From: Dasypus novemcinctus
Taxonomy: Eukaryota > Chordata > Mammalia > Cingulata > Dasypodidae
DNA length: 64,000 bases
Reading direction: 5' to 3'
Assembly: GCF_030445035.2 (NCBI RefSeq)
Contig: NC_080682.1
Location: forward strand, 27,324,770-27,388,769
Shown here: piece by piece, positions 35,197 to 46,340 of the stretch
Numbering within the stretch: the stretch's first letter is position 1
Layout of the letters: every line of letters begins with the position of its first letter
Notes under the pieces: model-generated
What the model was told of the DNA's origin: nothing
The model's input: the letters and a program-made list of their open reading frames with translations, nothing else
The model's database searches: none
Program-made: the position numbers and the translations under genes

Positions 35197-35808
35197 TGTA
35201 GGGGACCCTTGCAAGTTCCCTGGGTTCCTTTGCCCAGTGCAGAGAATTGAAATCCACATCAAGATTGATCAAAGAAAGGAAAGAGTTTTATTGGCTGGCG
35301 AAGCCTAGAAAACTAATCCCCAAAACTGCTTCTCTAAACAACGGGAGTAACAGCATTATAACAGTTTGTGTCAAGAAGGGAGATTGTGGCTAGGGAAAGG
35401 AGATTAACAGGTGAGGGGATTTGCAAGTTAGTTCTTAACGCACTCTGTAGGTTTCTACATATTATAACATACATGGTCATACATTGCATGTTCAAAAAAT
35501 GGCATCTAAATGTCATCCAGAGGTGGAGAATTTACTATTATAATGAGCTAAAATTTGTCTAAGTTAAATCTACTAATAAACTGAGACTGCCAAGAATGGA
35601 AACATCCTGTTCTGTGGTTAACTACATTCTGCATCCATCTACAGACCGCAGCTACAAGCCATGGTCTACCTTGATTGATTTTTTCCTAAGTGGCACAATG
35701 TGAAGTAGGTGAACAGAAACAAGTGGGAATTGGGTCCTTTACTACTTACTATGCAAGAATTCCCTGAAAAAGTCTTTGAAAAGGCTTTTTAAACTGGGGC
35801 TCTTGCAC
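35197..35808 (-). mobile_element. ERV-A 5' LTR (minus strand)
   Basis: The LTR reads TG... at its plus-strand left edge (TGTAGGGGACCC), the complement of an LTR 3' end in CA. A minus-strand AATAAAACTC polyadenylation signal sits at about 35287-35292, positioned as in R. The terminal block resembles those of ERV-B at 55945 and 59996. The outer edge near 35808 was placed where alignment with copy B resumes. It could carry a weak promoter, but nothing shows activity. Confidence 0.6.
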
Positions 35809-38094
35809 CTCAACCTGACTTTTGTAATCAAAACAGACTTTTGTAATACCTCCAATTTCATGTATCTTGCATTGATTGGAGCAGCATAACGAACTCTTTC
35901 TAAAAATATGGACCAGTTGATGAACGGGTATTTTTTGAAGCATCACAAGTGAAATGTGGTGGGGTTTCTCAGGTAAGGTTTGGGAGTGTCAACTAATTCA
36001 TCAACACAGCTTTTATACTGCTACATTCAGCCACAACAGTGTTTGTGCAACTTATTTATTATTTTAGTATATTTACTTTTATTATATTAAAAGATATATA
36101 AGAGGAGAAAGTAAAAATAATTACTAAGATGAGTAAAAGTTTTATACTTACATTAATATCTAAAAGCTTATTTCTTCTATACACAGGTAAGTGAAATCCA
36201 TTCTTGTGTATCCTTCATTAATTAATAATGAAATTAAATTTCACGTAGATTTAGAACCAACTGTTATAAGAAAAAAATGTTTATATTGCAGAATTTAAGA
36301 AAAGAATATGATGATATGGGCCAAGGAATTGCAAAATAATATATATTTGATGAACTTTTGAAAGTACAATTTTTCAATCAATCAAATAATCAGTGATTCT
36401 GAGTAAAGCTTATTTGGAGATTAAAATTTCAGCATTAATTTATTTCACATAGGGGTTTTTGGATTTTAAGATATTCTATGTCAATCTACCGCAAAGTACA
36501 TTGCTTACCCATTGAAAGTCTGCTTACTTCTTGAAAAATCACTATGAGGGAGCGTTTCTTCCATCATTCACAATCAATCTTTTTATGAATATTAAGGTTT
36601 CTATCTTTAAAGAAAGAGTAATTTACAAAATTTTTTTATGATGACTCTTTCTTGCAGGATATTTATTTGTGGGATTCCAATATATAATCTCTACTAGCAA
36701 AATAATTATTGCAGAAGATAAGGAGTAGGAAACAGAAAAGAAATATGATTTCTTTGTCCTACATTTCAATAAAATTATAATAGAACTTTATCATTGGCAA
36801 TTTTTCAATGTCATTATTTAAAATTCTATTCTTCCTTTTAAAGCTCTAAATTTTTTAATGTGTTTTGAAGCCCTGTTAAGGAATTTTATAATTCACAGTT
36901 TTACTCCTTTGCTTTTATTTATTAGTATACATTTTAATACCCTATTATTATTTACCTATTTCATATACACATTCTATAGTTGGGTCTTACTTTTTAATAT
37001 ATACAGTTACAGGACTTTTAATTGGAGTGTTTATTCCCTTACATTTAAAATCATAATTAATGTTTTATTTTCATTTCATGCCATATATTTTTAAGTTTCT
37101 TATTTTTCTCTCTTGGTTTGTTATTGGTTAATAGTTAATATTAGTATTAAATTTTATTACTTCTGCTGGATTTTTTAAACCATATTTCATTGTATTATTT
37201 TGCTAGTCTTTTCTCTAGGGAATAAAATTTTCATTCTTAAATTATTTTAATGTTCTTAATTTTATTATGATAGCTTCTAGATAGCATAAGACACTTTGGT
37301 GTCTATTCATGCACACAAACTTTGAATAAAAGTTTTTTACCAAAAAAGGTCGAGCTATCTTCCCTAAAACTCAAGAAAAGAATTAAATGATTGCAGTAAC
37401 AGGGTGAGTCCTAAATCAAGGAAAAAACAAATTAAAACTGGTAGAACAAACTGGCCTCTATCACAAACTTTCCTTTTCACAGTGTGCAGTAAATCTAATC
37501 TCCTATTATCGGTCCTTGAGTCTGTTTTGGAGGGAGCAAATTCACCACTATGGGCATGCTGCAGGACATTTATATTGGTTCTAATTTATCCAGTGGCAAC
37601 CTGATAGCCTGATTCAGGAGTCCCATCTCCCTCTTGCTCTTCCCAGAATTTGTCCAGCAAATAGAAACAGTTTTAAGACAGTTAGAGCAGTGTAAGAAAC
37701 AATCAACTCAAAGTGGCCTGGGGCAAAAGATTCCTGTCTTCAAGACTTACATAGAGCACTTGGAGCAGGGGTGGTCTATTTCATAAGGATAAGAGAGGCA
37801 TTCCAAGTCTAGTAAATCGGGAACTTTCTAAGGCCCACAAACAAGCCCAGGCTCAGAGAAAAAGACAACCCCACACTTCTGCCTCAGACTGATCTTGATA
37901 GGAAATCTAATCTCTGAAAAGAGCACTAGCCCTCACGGAGCAAATTTCCAAAAGACAGTAAAAGGTGTTTTTTACAGTGATTTTTTTGTAGTTCCTCACA
38001 ATTAACGAAATATTTGACAAACAACTAGCTGTACACAAATTTAGACACAAACAGCTCAGGGATAAGCCTTATAATTAAGCCATTAAAATATTAA
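35809..38094. other. Copy A flank beyond the ERV; no gene
   Basis: AT-rich to mixed sequence that aligns with copy B 54000-55940 and, after the ERV-B gap, with 60480-60700. The part from about 37250 ('AGCATAAGACA' and the 'TCCCAGAA(T/C)TTG' region) looks like an old repeat, perhaps an L1 5' UTR, shared by both copies and so older than the duplication. No reading frame is conserved between the copies. Confidence 0.5.
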
Positions 38095-39099
38095 AATGGA
38101 CTTCTGGGAAGATGGGTGAATGTAGAAGCAAAATGATCCTGTCTCTCCCCAAAAAAATAGCTAAAGTACAGGTGGAGACTGTCTGAAGGGCTTCTCTGGG
38201 GCTCAAGGCATAAGAATAAGGTGAAACACCACAAAGAAAAGAGAAGGGCAAAGGAAAGAAGTATCAGTTGGCTGAAAAACTCCTTGAGTAAAGCTGAAAA
38301 TGAATCAGTGGCTGTCAATCACTCTACTTCAGGGCAAACAGCCCTCTGCAGACTGCAGTGTCTGTAGACTGCAGGGGCAGCAGATTGAGGAGTTGCAGGT
38401 GTCCTTTCCCTCAAAAAAAAAAAAAGGAAGAGGGATGCATACAGCCTACAAAAAAAATTCAGATTTTGCCCAGGGAACTTTGTCTGCTATATTGGAGGAG
38501 TCATACACTTCCAGGCCAAGTGGGGCTTTGCCATTGTTTGTTGGCAGAGCATGAAAGATAATTTGCCTTCTCAAACACCCTTCCTACTTCCCTTGACTGA
38601 TTGACAAGGAAGCAGAAGGAGGGAGCCTATGGTCAGTGAAGGGAGGATAATAACTTCTGTTTGTGAAGCTTGGGCAGCCATAAGTACATTACTTCACCAT
38701 CCACCACAGTGTTAATTGGAATGCTTTCCTTCCATTGCCTAGAGTCTGAGCTGAGAGGTATGCCAAACATTGCCATCTGCTGACCAGACCAGAAAAGTGC
38801 ACAAAAAGGGAAAAATAAATAAAAGATGCAAGAAGCTCCCTTTACTATTCCCTTTCTAAGGTCCTTGAAAACTGGCCTGAACCTCATTACTGTGTCCTTA
38901 GCCCTGTTATGAGAACTTAAATAAGGGAGAAACAAACATCTAGAACAAGTAGAACAAAGAGTTAAAGAGCAGTGGTAGCAAAAAGTTATTTAACAATAAA
39001 TTCCCAGTAAAGAGTGAGAAATTAAACATCAGATTAAACTCAGCATCAAAATCCATTATCTAGACATTAGCAAAAAATTAAAAGCCAAACTAAGAAAGA

Positions 39100-40065
39100 A
39101 GAGATGACTCAGGCAAAGGAACAAATCAAAGCTCCACATGAGACAAAGGGCTTAAAACAGCCAATCAATGAGATTCCTACAAATATCAAAAATCAAAGCA
39201 TATATTAATAATTGAAGGAAAAAAAAGGCTAAACAATTTTTAAACGTTAAGGTGACACCGGGTGAGCACAAAGAAAAATTTGAAATATTGAATAGAAAAA
39301 TAGCAGAGCTTATGGGAATGAAAGCCACAATAAGTGAGATTAAAAACACAATAGAGGCACACAACAGCAGATTTGAAATAATGGAAGAAAAAAAGAGCAA
39401 TCAAGAAGATACAAGAGCTGAAGTTGAAGAGAGAGAAAAGCAGAGGAAAGAATGGAAAAAATCCATCAGGGGTTCAGAGAGTTGATTGGTAATACAAAGC
39501 ACACCAACATACATGTTATGAGAGTTCCAGAAGAAGACAAGATGTGAAATGTTACAGAAAGCGTATTTGAAAGAGTCCCCAACTCTCATGGAAGACAGAA
39601 TATACATGTTCAGGAAGAACAGAATACTCCAGTTAGAATAAAACCATGTAGACCTACCCCAAGACACAAAATATTTAGTATACTAGATGCCAAAGATAAA
39701 GAGAAAATTCTGAAAGCAGCAAGGAAAGAGTGAAACATCACATACAAGGGACATCCAATATGACTTAGTGTGTACTTCTCATCAGAAACCATGGAGATGA
39801 AAATACAGTCGTTTGATATAATTAATATAGTGAAAGAGAAAAACTGCCAGCCAAGAATTTTTCATGTGATAAAACTGTCCTTCAAATATGGTGACAAGTT
39901 TAAAATATTCACAGATAAACAGAAACTAAGAGAATGTGTAACCAAAAATCCAGTTCTGCAGGAAACACCGAAAGGAGTTCTTTACCTAGGAAAAAAAGAG
40001 AAGACAGAGAGTCTTGGAGTAACATGTAGAAGTGAATACTATCAGAAAAGCTATCCAAAAAGTTA
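39100..40065 (+). pseudogene. L1 ORF1 remnant (copy e)
   Basis: ORF1-type sequence for the L1 RNA chaperone. A coiled-coil segment reads MTPGEHKEKFEILNRKIAELMG at 39252 onward, in pieces. A degraded RRM opening (VPEEDK) lies near 39530. The C-terminal domain is open at 39770-40066, with 'SSETMEMKIQSFDII' and 'FTDKQKLRECV'. Several stops and shifts separate these parts. Confidence 0.8.
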
Positions 40066-40114
40066 AAAAGATGGACAAAAGTAAGATATGATATATGAAA
40101 ACCAAAGGATAAAA

Positions 40115-40690
40115 TGGCTGAAGTAATAATGCCTTTAGAGTAATAACATTGACTGTCAATGGGTTAATTTATCCAATCTAAATACATAGGTTGACAGAAT
40201 GGAGAAGAAAACAAGAGCCACACATATGCTGTCTGCATGAAACTTAATTTAGACCCTGGGATACAAAGAGACTGAAAGTGAAAGTAACTGGAAGAGAGTA
40301 GGGGTAATTATACTGGTGTCAGACAAAACACTTTAAATACAAAAAAAGAAAAAGTGTTGAGCTGCAGAAGGCCATTGTATGTTAATGAAAGGACAGTATA
40401 CCAGGAAAGAGCAACAGTCATAAATATATACCTGACTAGGGTGCCTCAAAATACATGAGGCAAAATCTGGCAAAACTGAAAGGAAAATAGACATCTTGAC
40501 AATAATAGTTGAAGACTTCAACATGACTCTCACTTCACTAGATAGATCAATGATAGGGAAGAAGAACAAGAAAATAGAGAACATGAACAATATTATAAAT
40601 AAGGTGGACCTGAGAGACAAGTACAGATAATGCCCAGATGATAATTTAATAGTGGAAGGAAATAATTTAGGCAACCCAGCTGCTAAACAA
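40115..40690 (+). pseudogene. L1 ORF2 N-terminal remnant (endonuclease region, copy e)
   Basis: Only the endonuclease part is present. Stretches matching 'LTVNGLIYPI' (40148), 'CCLHET' (about 40225) and 'VEDFNMTLTSLDRS' (about 40510) are readable amid stops. It is truncated before the reverse transcriptase. No active endonuclease can be encoded. Confidence 0.75.
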
Positions 40691-40829
40691 CCAGCAAAAA
40701 CCCAATAGTCAAATGAATTTCTTGGCCTTGATACCCGTATTGCCTTGAACTCATTTAGGCCCCACTATTTGAGAATGGATTTGACAGTGTTAAAGAATAG
40801 GAGTTTTGCATAAGCCATGAAAATCTTGT

Positions 40830-41312
40830 TAAGGAGCCCTACAGAGCTCAAAAAGAAAGGTGGATTTAAAATGCACAAAAATCATATATTTAATTGAAGA
40901 AATAACCATTAATGGAAGAAATATAACACATTTACATAGAAGAATTCATTGCATAAGGGACTATGAATGTACACTGTTGGCCTGAATATACAGAAAATAA
41001 CAAAAAGATGGTCAAGCATGCTTAATCTGTGCTAAAAATAATCCAAATGAAGACCCCCAGCTCCTGTTAAAGTAGCTCAAACATTAAGACAGAGTAAGAA
41101 GATGGACAAGTAGAGTTTACTGTCATGCCAAAGGCCAGAGGAAATTAAAAACCCCAAATAGTGTTTGTAGACAACTTCTATGGATGGTAAGAGGTCTTTC
41201 TTTGTAGGACAAGGTCTCAGAAGTAACCAAGTTCCTGCTAAAAGAAATTGTTCCCAGATTCAGGTTTGCCATATCTGCCAGAGTGATAATGGAGGTGTTG
41301 TTTTTTTATCTA
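40830..41312 (+). pseudogene. ERV integrase fragment
   Basis: Plus-strand sequence resembling the integrase end of a class I ERV pol. His residues near 40935-40950 are followed by a CLICAKNN string near 41030, which fits the HHCC zinc-binding domain. The catalytic-core-like region up to about 41300 has stops in all frames. Integrase inserts viral DNA, but this fragment is dead. It is cut at its right edge by a minus-strand L1. Positions 40691-40829 are unclassified. Confidence 0.5.
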
Positions 41313-41314
41313 AA

Positions 41315-42530
41315 TAAATCAATTTTTATTGATACTTATTAATAAAGCATAAAATTTATCCAAAGTATACGATCAATGATATTTGATATTATTTTATATT
41401 TGTGTTTTAATCACTTCAATCATTATTAAAGCATTTTCATTACTTCAAAAATAATATTAATAAAAAAACATTAAAAAGTAAATGTTGAACCTTTTTTCAA
41501 GTGTTTCTTTGCCATTTGTATTTCTTCTTTGGATATTTTCTTTTCAAATCTTTTGCCCATCTTTTAATAAGGTGGTTTGTCTTTATATTGTTGACTTGTA
41601 TGATCTCTTTGCATACCATGTATATTAAATTCTTATCAGATATTGATTTCCAAATACTGTCTCCCATTGAGTCAGCTGCCTTTTCTCCTTTTTGACAAAG
41701 TCCTTTGAGGTGCAAAAGTGTTGAATTTTGAGGAGGTCCCGTTTACCTACTTTTTCTTTTGTTGCTTGTGCTTTGGGTATAAGGTTTAAGAAGCTACCAT
41801 CTACCACAAAATTTAGGAACGGATGTTTTCCTACATTTTCTTCTAGGAGTTTTATCGTTGTTGTTTTTGTATTTAGGTCCTTGATCTATTTTGAGTTAAT
41901 TTTTGTATAAGGTGTGAGATTGGAGTCTTCTTTCCTTCTTTTGGATATGGCTGCCCAGTTCTCTAAGCAGCATTTTTAAAATAGACTGTTCTGACCCAGC
42001 TGGTTGGGCTTAACGGTTAAAAAAATCACTTGACTCTAGTTGTGAGACTCTACTTCTGAGTTCTCCATTCAGTTCCATTGGCCAATCTGTATGACTTTAT
42101 GCCAGCACCATGCTGTTTTTAACCCTGTACCAAGTAATATGTTTTAAAGTCAAGAAATGAGAGTCTTCCAACTTAATTCTTCATTTTAAAGACATTTTTT
42201 GCTCTTTAGGACCCCTTACCCTTCCAAATAGATTTGAGTATTGGCTTTTCCTTTTTTGGGAAAAAAAAAAAGCTGTTGGGATTTTTATTGAGATTGAATT
42301 AAATCTGTAAATCAGTTTGGGTAAATTTGACACCTTGATGATATTTACTCTTCCAATCCATGTTTATGGAATATCCTTCCTTTTATGTATGTTTCCTTCA
42401 GTTTATTTTATCAGTGTTTTATTGTTTTCTGAATATAGGTCCTTTATGTCCTTGGTTAAGTTTGTTCTTATTATTGATTTGTTTTAGTCTCTATTATGAG
42501 TAAAATTTTTTTTCCTGTTTTCCGTTGAGG
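41315..42530 (-). mobile_element. L1 LINE copy f, 5'-truncated, minus strand
   Basis: A minus-strand L1: a 3' UTR-like AT-rich end at 41315-41480, then the C-terminal half of ORF2 reading toward higher coordinates. The complement of 41500-41810 reads as the 'KRWAKDLKRKYPKKKYKWQRNT' and 'KRDLLKIQHFCTSKDFV' regions, and 41850-41960 as 'LTKIDQGPKY'-type sequence. The part near 42290-42380 corresponds to the '[10 protein letters not shown]' region. All frames contain stops. Confidence 0.8.
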
Positions 42531-43899
42531 AGTTTTTGTTGTGATGGTGACCAGGAAGTAGTCAGAACTAGCAATACATTGGAAACTACAAGCTCCATGG
42601 AGGCCACAATCCACAGGGGAAAAAAAAACAATGAAACATATCTTAAAGATAAATTTAGTAAAAATCTGCCAAGAAATAAAGCTTAATATAGGACAGAGCT
42701 TTGCCAATTGCACTAGCCCCCAAAGTTTCAATTCAGCTCTTATGAAATGTTATATGAGAGGCCTTTCCTTTAGACTGAGTTTTATTGTAATCTAAAAAAC
42801 AGTCTATTGCAAAGTAGTAAATGCTATAAAGGGTATATGTTCTTTAAGTGCTTCTTTTTTCCCTACTCACCAACATGTTTCAAGACAGTTTATGTTTCTT
42901 ACAGATGTATCCTTTTATTTCATAAATCCAGAAAGGCTGGGTGCTTAAAAGCCTGGAAATAACATTAGCCAGAATACCAATTATAGCATCCTGGAATGGG
43001 CTTAGGTCATTTTACTGGTTACTTGCTCTTCTGTTAAGTTAGAGAGCATGAAACTATGGATTCACCACTTCTGAATAAATCTAATGCCTGCCTGCTGATC
43101 AATATATGAGAACCATAGAGGAGACGGTTTCCATGAACTATGACAATAGGCAAGACCAAATCGTCCTAACACGAAATGGTCCCTAAATACCAATGAAAAC
43201 TTTAGATCTCCAATAATTCATGCGAGCCAGTTATTGATCTAAAGCTACTCTTTAAAAAGGCCCCACCAAGTAAGTAATGACAGCTCCTTGGTATCTTAAC
43301 CTACCTGTATTCACCAGTCTTGTTATCATTTTTATGTATTAATGAAACTTTGTAAAATTGCCTGATGGATTTAACCACTCTGTAACCTTTGGAACTATTA
43401 GAATTTCTCTTCTTTCAAGCCTCCTCACCATGAACTCCATAAAAATTTTCCAAATCTCTCCAGGTATCACAGTATTGGATTTTGGGCACATTGGGCAAAG
43501 AGGCAATTGCTGGGTAACACATTCTTATATCTGTAAATTGATGATTTTCTCTGAATTTTATAAAACTTTAGCCATTTCTTTCAATATTTTCATATGCTTA
43601 GGTTTTGTTCTCTTTTATGTAAAAAAATTTACTGCTGTTTTTGTTTTTCTCTTCACTCTTCAGCTTGGAAAACTGGTTTTCTGGTTTCAAGTTTACTGAT
43701 ACTGTCTTTAATAGCCTCCAATCTGCTCTTGAAACTTTCTGGCAAATTTGTCATTATCATATATATTACTTTTCCTTTCTAGAATTTTTATTAACTTCTT
43801 ATTTTTTGTCTGCATTTTTCTGCAGTGATTTCATATATATTTCCTCATTGTATCATCTTATTCTTATGTCATTAAGCATATTTTTAAAGGTGTTCTAAA
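42531..43899. other. Unclassified repeat-rich stretch
   Basis: No gene is recognised. 42531-43330 could be interior or LTR of the ERV whose integrase lies at 40830-41312, but I see no diagnostic motif. 43330-43899 resembles minus-strand sequence of an old L1/HAL1 type. The 113-aa frame at 43358-43699 has no similarity I can name and low-complexity composition. Confidence 0.4.
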
Positions 43900-44225
43900 T
43901 TCTATGGTTCTACAGTCAAGTGATTTTTGAGAAGGGGACTCTATACAACAGGGAATTCAGTGGTGGAAGGTGCTAATAACCACGTGATTGGAGGAAAATA
44001 CACCAAATGTAATGGGCCACAGTTAGTAGGAATAATTTGATGATGCCCTTTCATAATTTGTAACAAATATTTCACATCAATGCAAAGTGTTGGCTCGGAG
44101 ATGTATCAGAGCTTTATATGATGATAGGCATGTTTACTTTGTAAATTTACATTTAATATATACTTACTGTTCTTGTATCTTCATGTATGAATTATATACT
44201 TCAATGAAATTTTATTTAAAAAAAT
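43900..44225 (+). mobile_element. L1 3'-end fragment
   Basis: A 5'-truncated L1 tail. It carries the same terminal module as 4930-5165: 'ATACACCAAATGTA', 'TTTGTAACAAATATTTCACATCAATGCAAAGTGTTGG', 'TTATATGATGATAGGCATG' and a final 'TTCAATGAAATTTTATTTAAAAA', quoted in pieces. Non-coding. Confidence 0.7.
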
Positions 44226-44469
44226 AGCAAATCACAAGAAAGAAAGGAGCCACAAATAAATGCACAGAAATATGGAAAAAACAAAACAAAAACAATAACT
44301 TTCCTGACTGCAGAGTTCCTACTTCTAAGCACTTTAATATGTAAATGAAAGAAAAAAATGATATTTTCACTTTGTCTGCTGATTATCATGGCTTCTGAAC
44401 ATACTTTATGAGGTAATGAAAGTCTTCATTAACTGAATGGTAGAAATATGAAAGAAATGTTTTTATTAA

Positions 44470-44541
44470 GTAGAGATAGCTGCTTCCCATACACGAGGTT
44501 CTGTATTCAATTCCTGGTTCCTCCTTAAAAAAAAAAAAATC
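44470..44541 (+). mobile_element. Truncated tRNA-derived SINE
   Basis: A short element with 'CTGCTTCCCATACACGAGG' and a B-box-like 'ATTCAATTCCTGG', ending in an A13 run. It resembles the 3' part of the short SINE at 45031-45110. The 5' head is missing. 44226-44469 holds nothing I recognise. Confidence 0.5.
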
Positions 44542-45025
44542 TCAGAGTCCACAGGATGAAAGAACAAAATATGGATTAGAGTGGATTTACTGGTATTCTA
44601 CTATATAACTGTGGTGACTCTAGCAATTGAAGAAATCGTATCATTTATGTGAAGACAATGGCCACGATAGTTGCTGAGAGCAGGGAGAGGGAAGAAGAGA
44701 TGTTATGTGAGGACATTTTTGGACTTGGAATTGTCCTAAATGACATTGCAGGGACAGATGCTGGACATTATTTATCCTGCCTTAACCCACTGAATGTACT
44801 AGGGAAAGTGTAAACTCCAATGTAAACTATAATCCATGCAATGCAGCAGTGCTCCAAGTGCAATGCAATTCACCAAATGCAATGAATGTGCCACAATGAT
44901 GAAAGAGGTTATTGATATGGGAGGAGTGGGATGGGGTGGTGTGTAGGGTATGTAGGAACCTCTTAATTTTTTAATGAAGCATTTTTTTGCAATCTATATA
45001 TCTTTAAAAAAAGGCAATAAAATAA
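44542..45025 (+). mobile_element. L1 3' UTR fragment (long-UTR family)
   Basis: Plus-strand sequence homologous to the 3' end of L1 copies c and d: 'GGATTAGAGTGGATTTACTGGTATTCTA', 'GGACATTTTTGGACTTGGAATT', 'GTAAACTATAATCCATGC', then an A-rich tail near 45010. It is 5'-truncated. The inverted fragment at 45790-46340 contains the same region. Confidence 0.75.
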
Positions 45026-45030
45026 AAGAT

Positions 45031-45110
45031 GGGGAGCAGAAGTAGATCAGTGGTTGAGAACCTGCTTCCTGCATATGAGGTCCCGGGTTTAATCCCTGGT
45101 ATCTCCTAAA
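45031..45110 (+). mobile_element. Short tRNA-derived SINE (DAS-I-like)
   Basis: An 80-bp element starting GGGGAGCAGAAGTAGATCAG. It has an A-box-like TAGATCAGTGGTTGAG and a B-box-like GGTCCCGGGTTTAATCCC at tRNA spacing, then an A-rich tail (AAAAACAAACAAATTTT). It is a tRNA-derived SINE head and not a functional tRNA: no cloverleaf acceptor pairing is evident. Confidence 0.7.
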
Positions 45111-45125
45111 AACAAACAAATTTTA

Positions 45126-45789
45126 AGAAGCAACTACTGAGTGGATGAGATGAGATTTACCTATAAAGGATTTGAGATTCCATTTCATTTTCAAATTACA
45201 GAAGTAGAAGCCCAGTTAGATATTATTCAAGCAAATGTGGAGTTATCCAGAAAAGAGATATATGAAGGAATCACAGTGGAAAAATTAAAAGGGAATAAGA
45301 ACTTTCACTTTTACTTAGGTTGTAGAAATCTGTAAAAAAAAAAAAAATACTGTTCGAACACTAACAATTTTCAATAAGCCAAGTAAACTAAAACAAATGC
45401 ACAGCATTTTATGAGCCCAGTAGAAAACTGAACTTGGAAACATCCAAGTAATTTGAATTTCAAGGAAGGACCAGACCCTCAAGTACATATAACAAATGCA
45501 TTCTTTCAAACTTTATCAGAGGGTGGAAGAAAGAGGTGGCCATAGTAAAAGCAGGTACAAAGAAAAGAGCTAAAGAATTTTAAAGCCAAGTGTAGGCTAG
45601 AGTGTCTGTTGGAAAAAATAAAAGAAATTTAGACTCAAGGAGTTTGCATTTACTCTCAATATATTTGGTACAAAACTCTAACAATGTGACCGAAAAAGCT
45701 TGGAGGCAGCCTGGGAGATCTTCAGTGAAGATCACTATGCAACTCAAAAAACACCAAATGCTTTCCCTTACTTCTATTATTTTGCTAAC
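45126..45789. other. No recognised gene
   Basis: Mixed sequence with small frames (for example 45141-45335) that look coding for short stretches but match no family I know. It may be an old retroelement fragment. No paralogous sequence elsewhere in the window. Confidence 0.35.
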
Positions 45790-46340
45790 TACAGTTTTAT
45801 TCTTTTTCTTCTTATTATTATTATATTTTTAAAAGATACATAGATCACACAAAATGTTACATTAAAAAATATGAGGTTCCCACATACCCCACTCCTCAAC
45901 CCCCCACTCCTACCACATCAACAACTTCTTTCATTAGTGTGGTCCTTCATTGCCTTTGATGAGAACATTTTGGAGCACTGCTACACAGCATGGATTATGG
46001 TATACGTTGTAGTTTATACTCTCTCCCAGTCCATCCAGTGGATTATGGCCAGATATATAATGTCCTGCATCTGTCCCTGCAGTGATATTGAGGACAACAC
46101 CAAGGCCCAAAACTGTCCCGATAAGATACCTCTTTTTCCCTCTCCCTGCCTATAGCAAATCCCATGACCACTGTCTCCACATCAATGATATAATTTCTTC
46201 CAAGGCTAACTGATGACTATGCTTATCAGCCTGTGTGCTTGAAATTTCAACTAGACCTAGAGTTGCAGAGTGCCTAAAAGTTACCTCCTGAGAGCCTCCA
46301 AGTTGCTTTATTCTTACTTTAGACTTCCCTAACAATAAGT
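45790..46340 (-). mobile_element. L1 3' UTR insertion with 5' inversion
   Basis: Positions 45820-46195 are the L1 3' UTR in minus orientation: their complement matches 44600-44960, including 'GGACTTGG' and 'CATAATCCATGC'. Positions 46200-46340 carry an upstream part of the same UTR in plus orientation, 'CTGATGACTATG..GAGTTACCTCCTGAGAGCCTC', matching 26590-26680. Opposite orientations joined near 46195 fit the twin-priming type of L1 5' inversion. Confidence 0.65.

Larger units (their letters stand above)
31760..35808 (-). mobile_element. Nested class I ERV complex (ERV-A)
   Basis: A minus-strand gammaretrovirus-like endogenous retrovirus absent from the paralogous site in copy B. A 5' LTR (35197-35808) is followed in minus order by a primer-binding-site-like stretch (35176-35193), a leader homologous to ERV-B (about 34640-35175), gag remnants (31830-32564), and only the U5 end of a 3' LTR (31760-31826). 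Pol and env are missing. Three other LTR-type elements are inserted inside (32565-34253). The copy is inert. Confidence 0.7.
17345..38095. repeat. Duplicated genomic segment, copy A (contains the OR pseudogene)
   Basis: This segment is paralogous to 49729-60700. Matching landmarks, A to B: 'TATATGAATTCAGGATATAAAAG' at 17350 and the near match at 49730; 28180-28480 and 50170-50460; OR pseudogene 29047-29981 and OR gene 51036-51983; 30100-31740 and 52090-53990; 35840-37250 and 54030-55290; 37380-37840 and 55400-55840; and 'ACTAAAATATTAAACTGG' at 60680 with 38080. Copy A is interrupted by an L1 (18420-27934), a SINE (31505-31591) and an ERV complex (31760-35808) that copy B lacks. Confidence 0.8.
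38095..40690 (+). mobile_element. L1 LINE copy e, 5' end through endonuclease
   Basis: A plus-strand L1 beginning near 38097 with CTTCTGGGAAGATGGGTG, an L1-type 5' start. The 5' UTR runs to about 39090, a decayed ORF1 follows at about 39100-40065, and the first third of ORF2 at about 40115-40690. It ends abruptly in unrelated ERV-like sequence. The paralogous position in copy B (60700) does not show this element. Confidence 0.75.
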
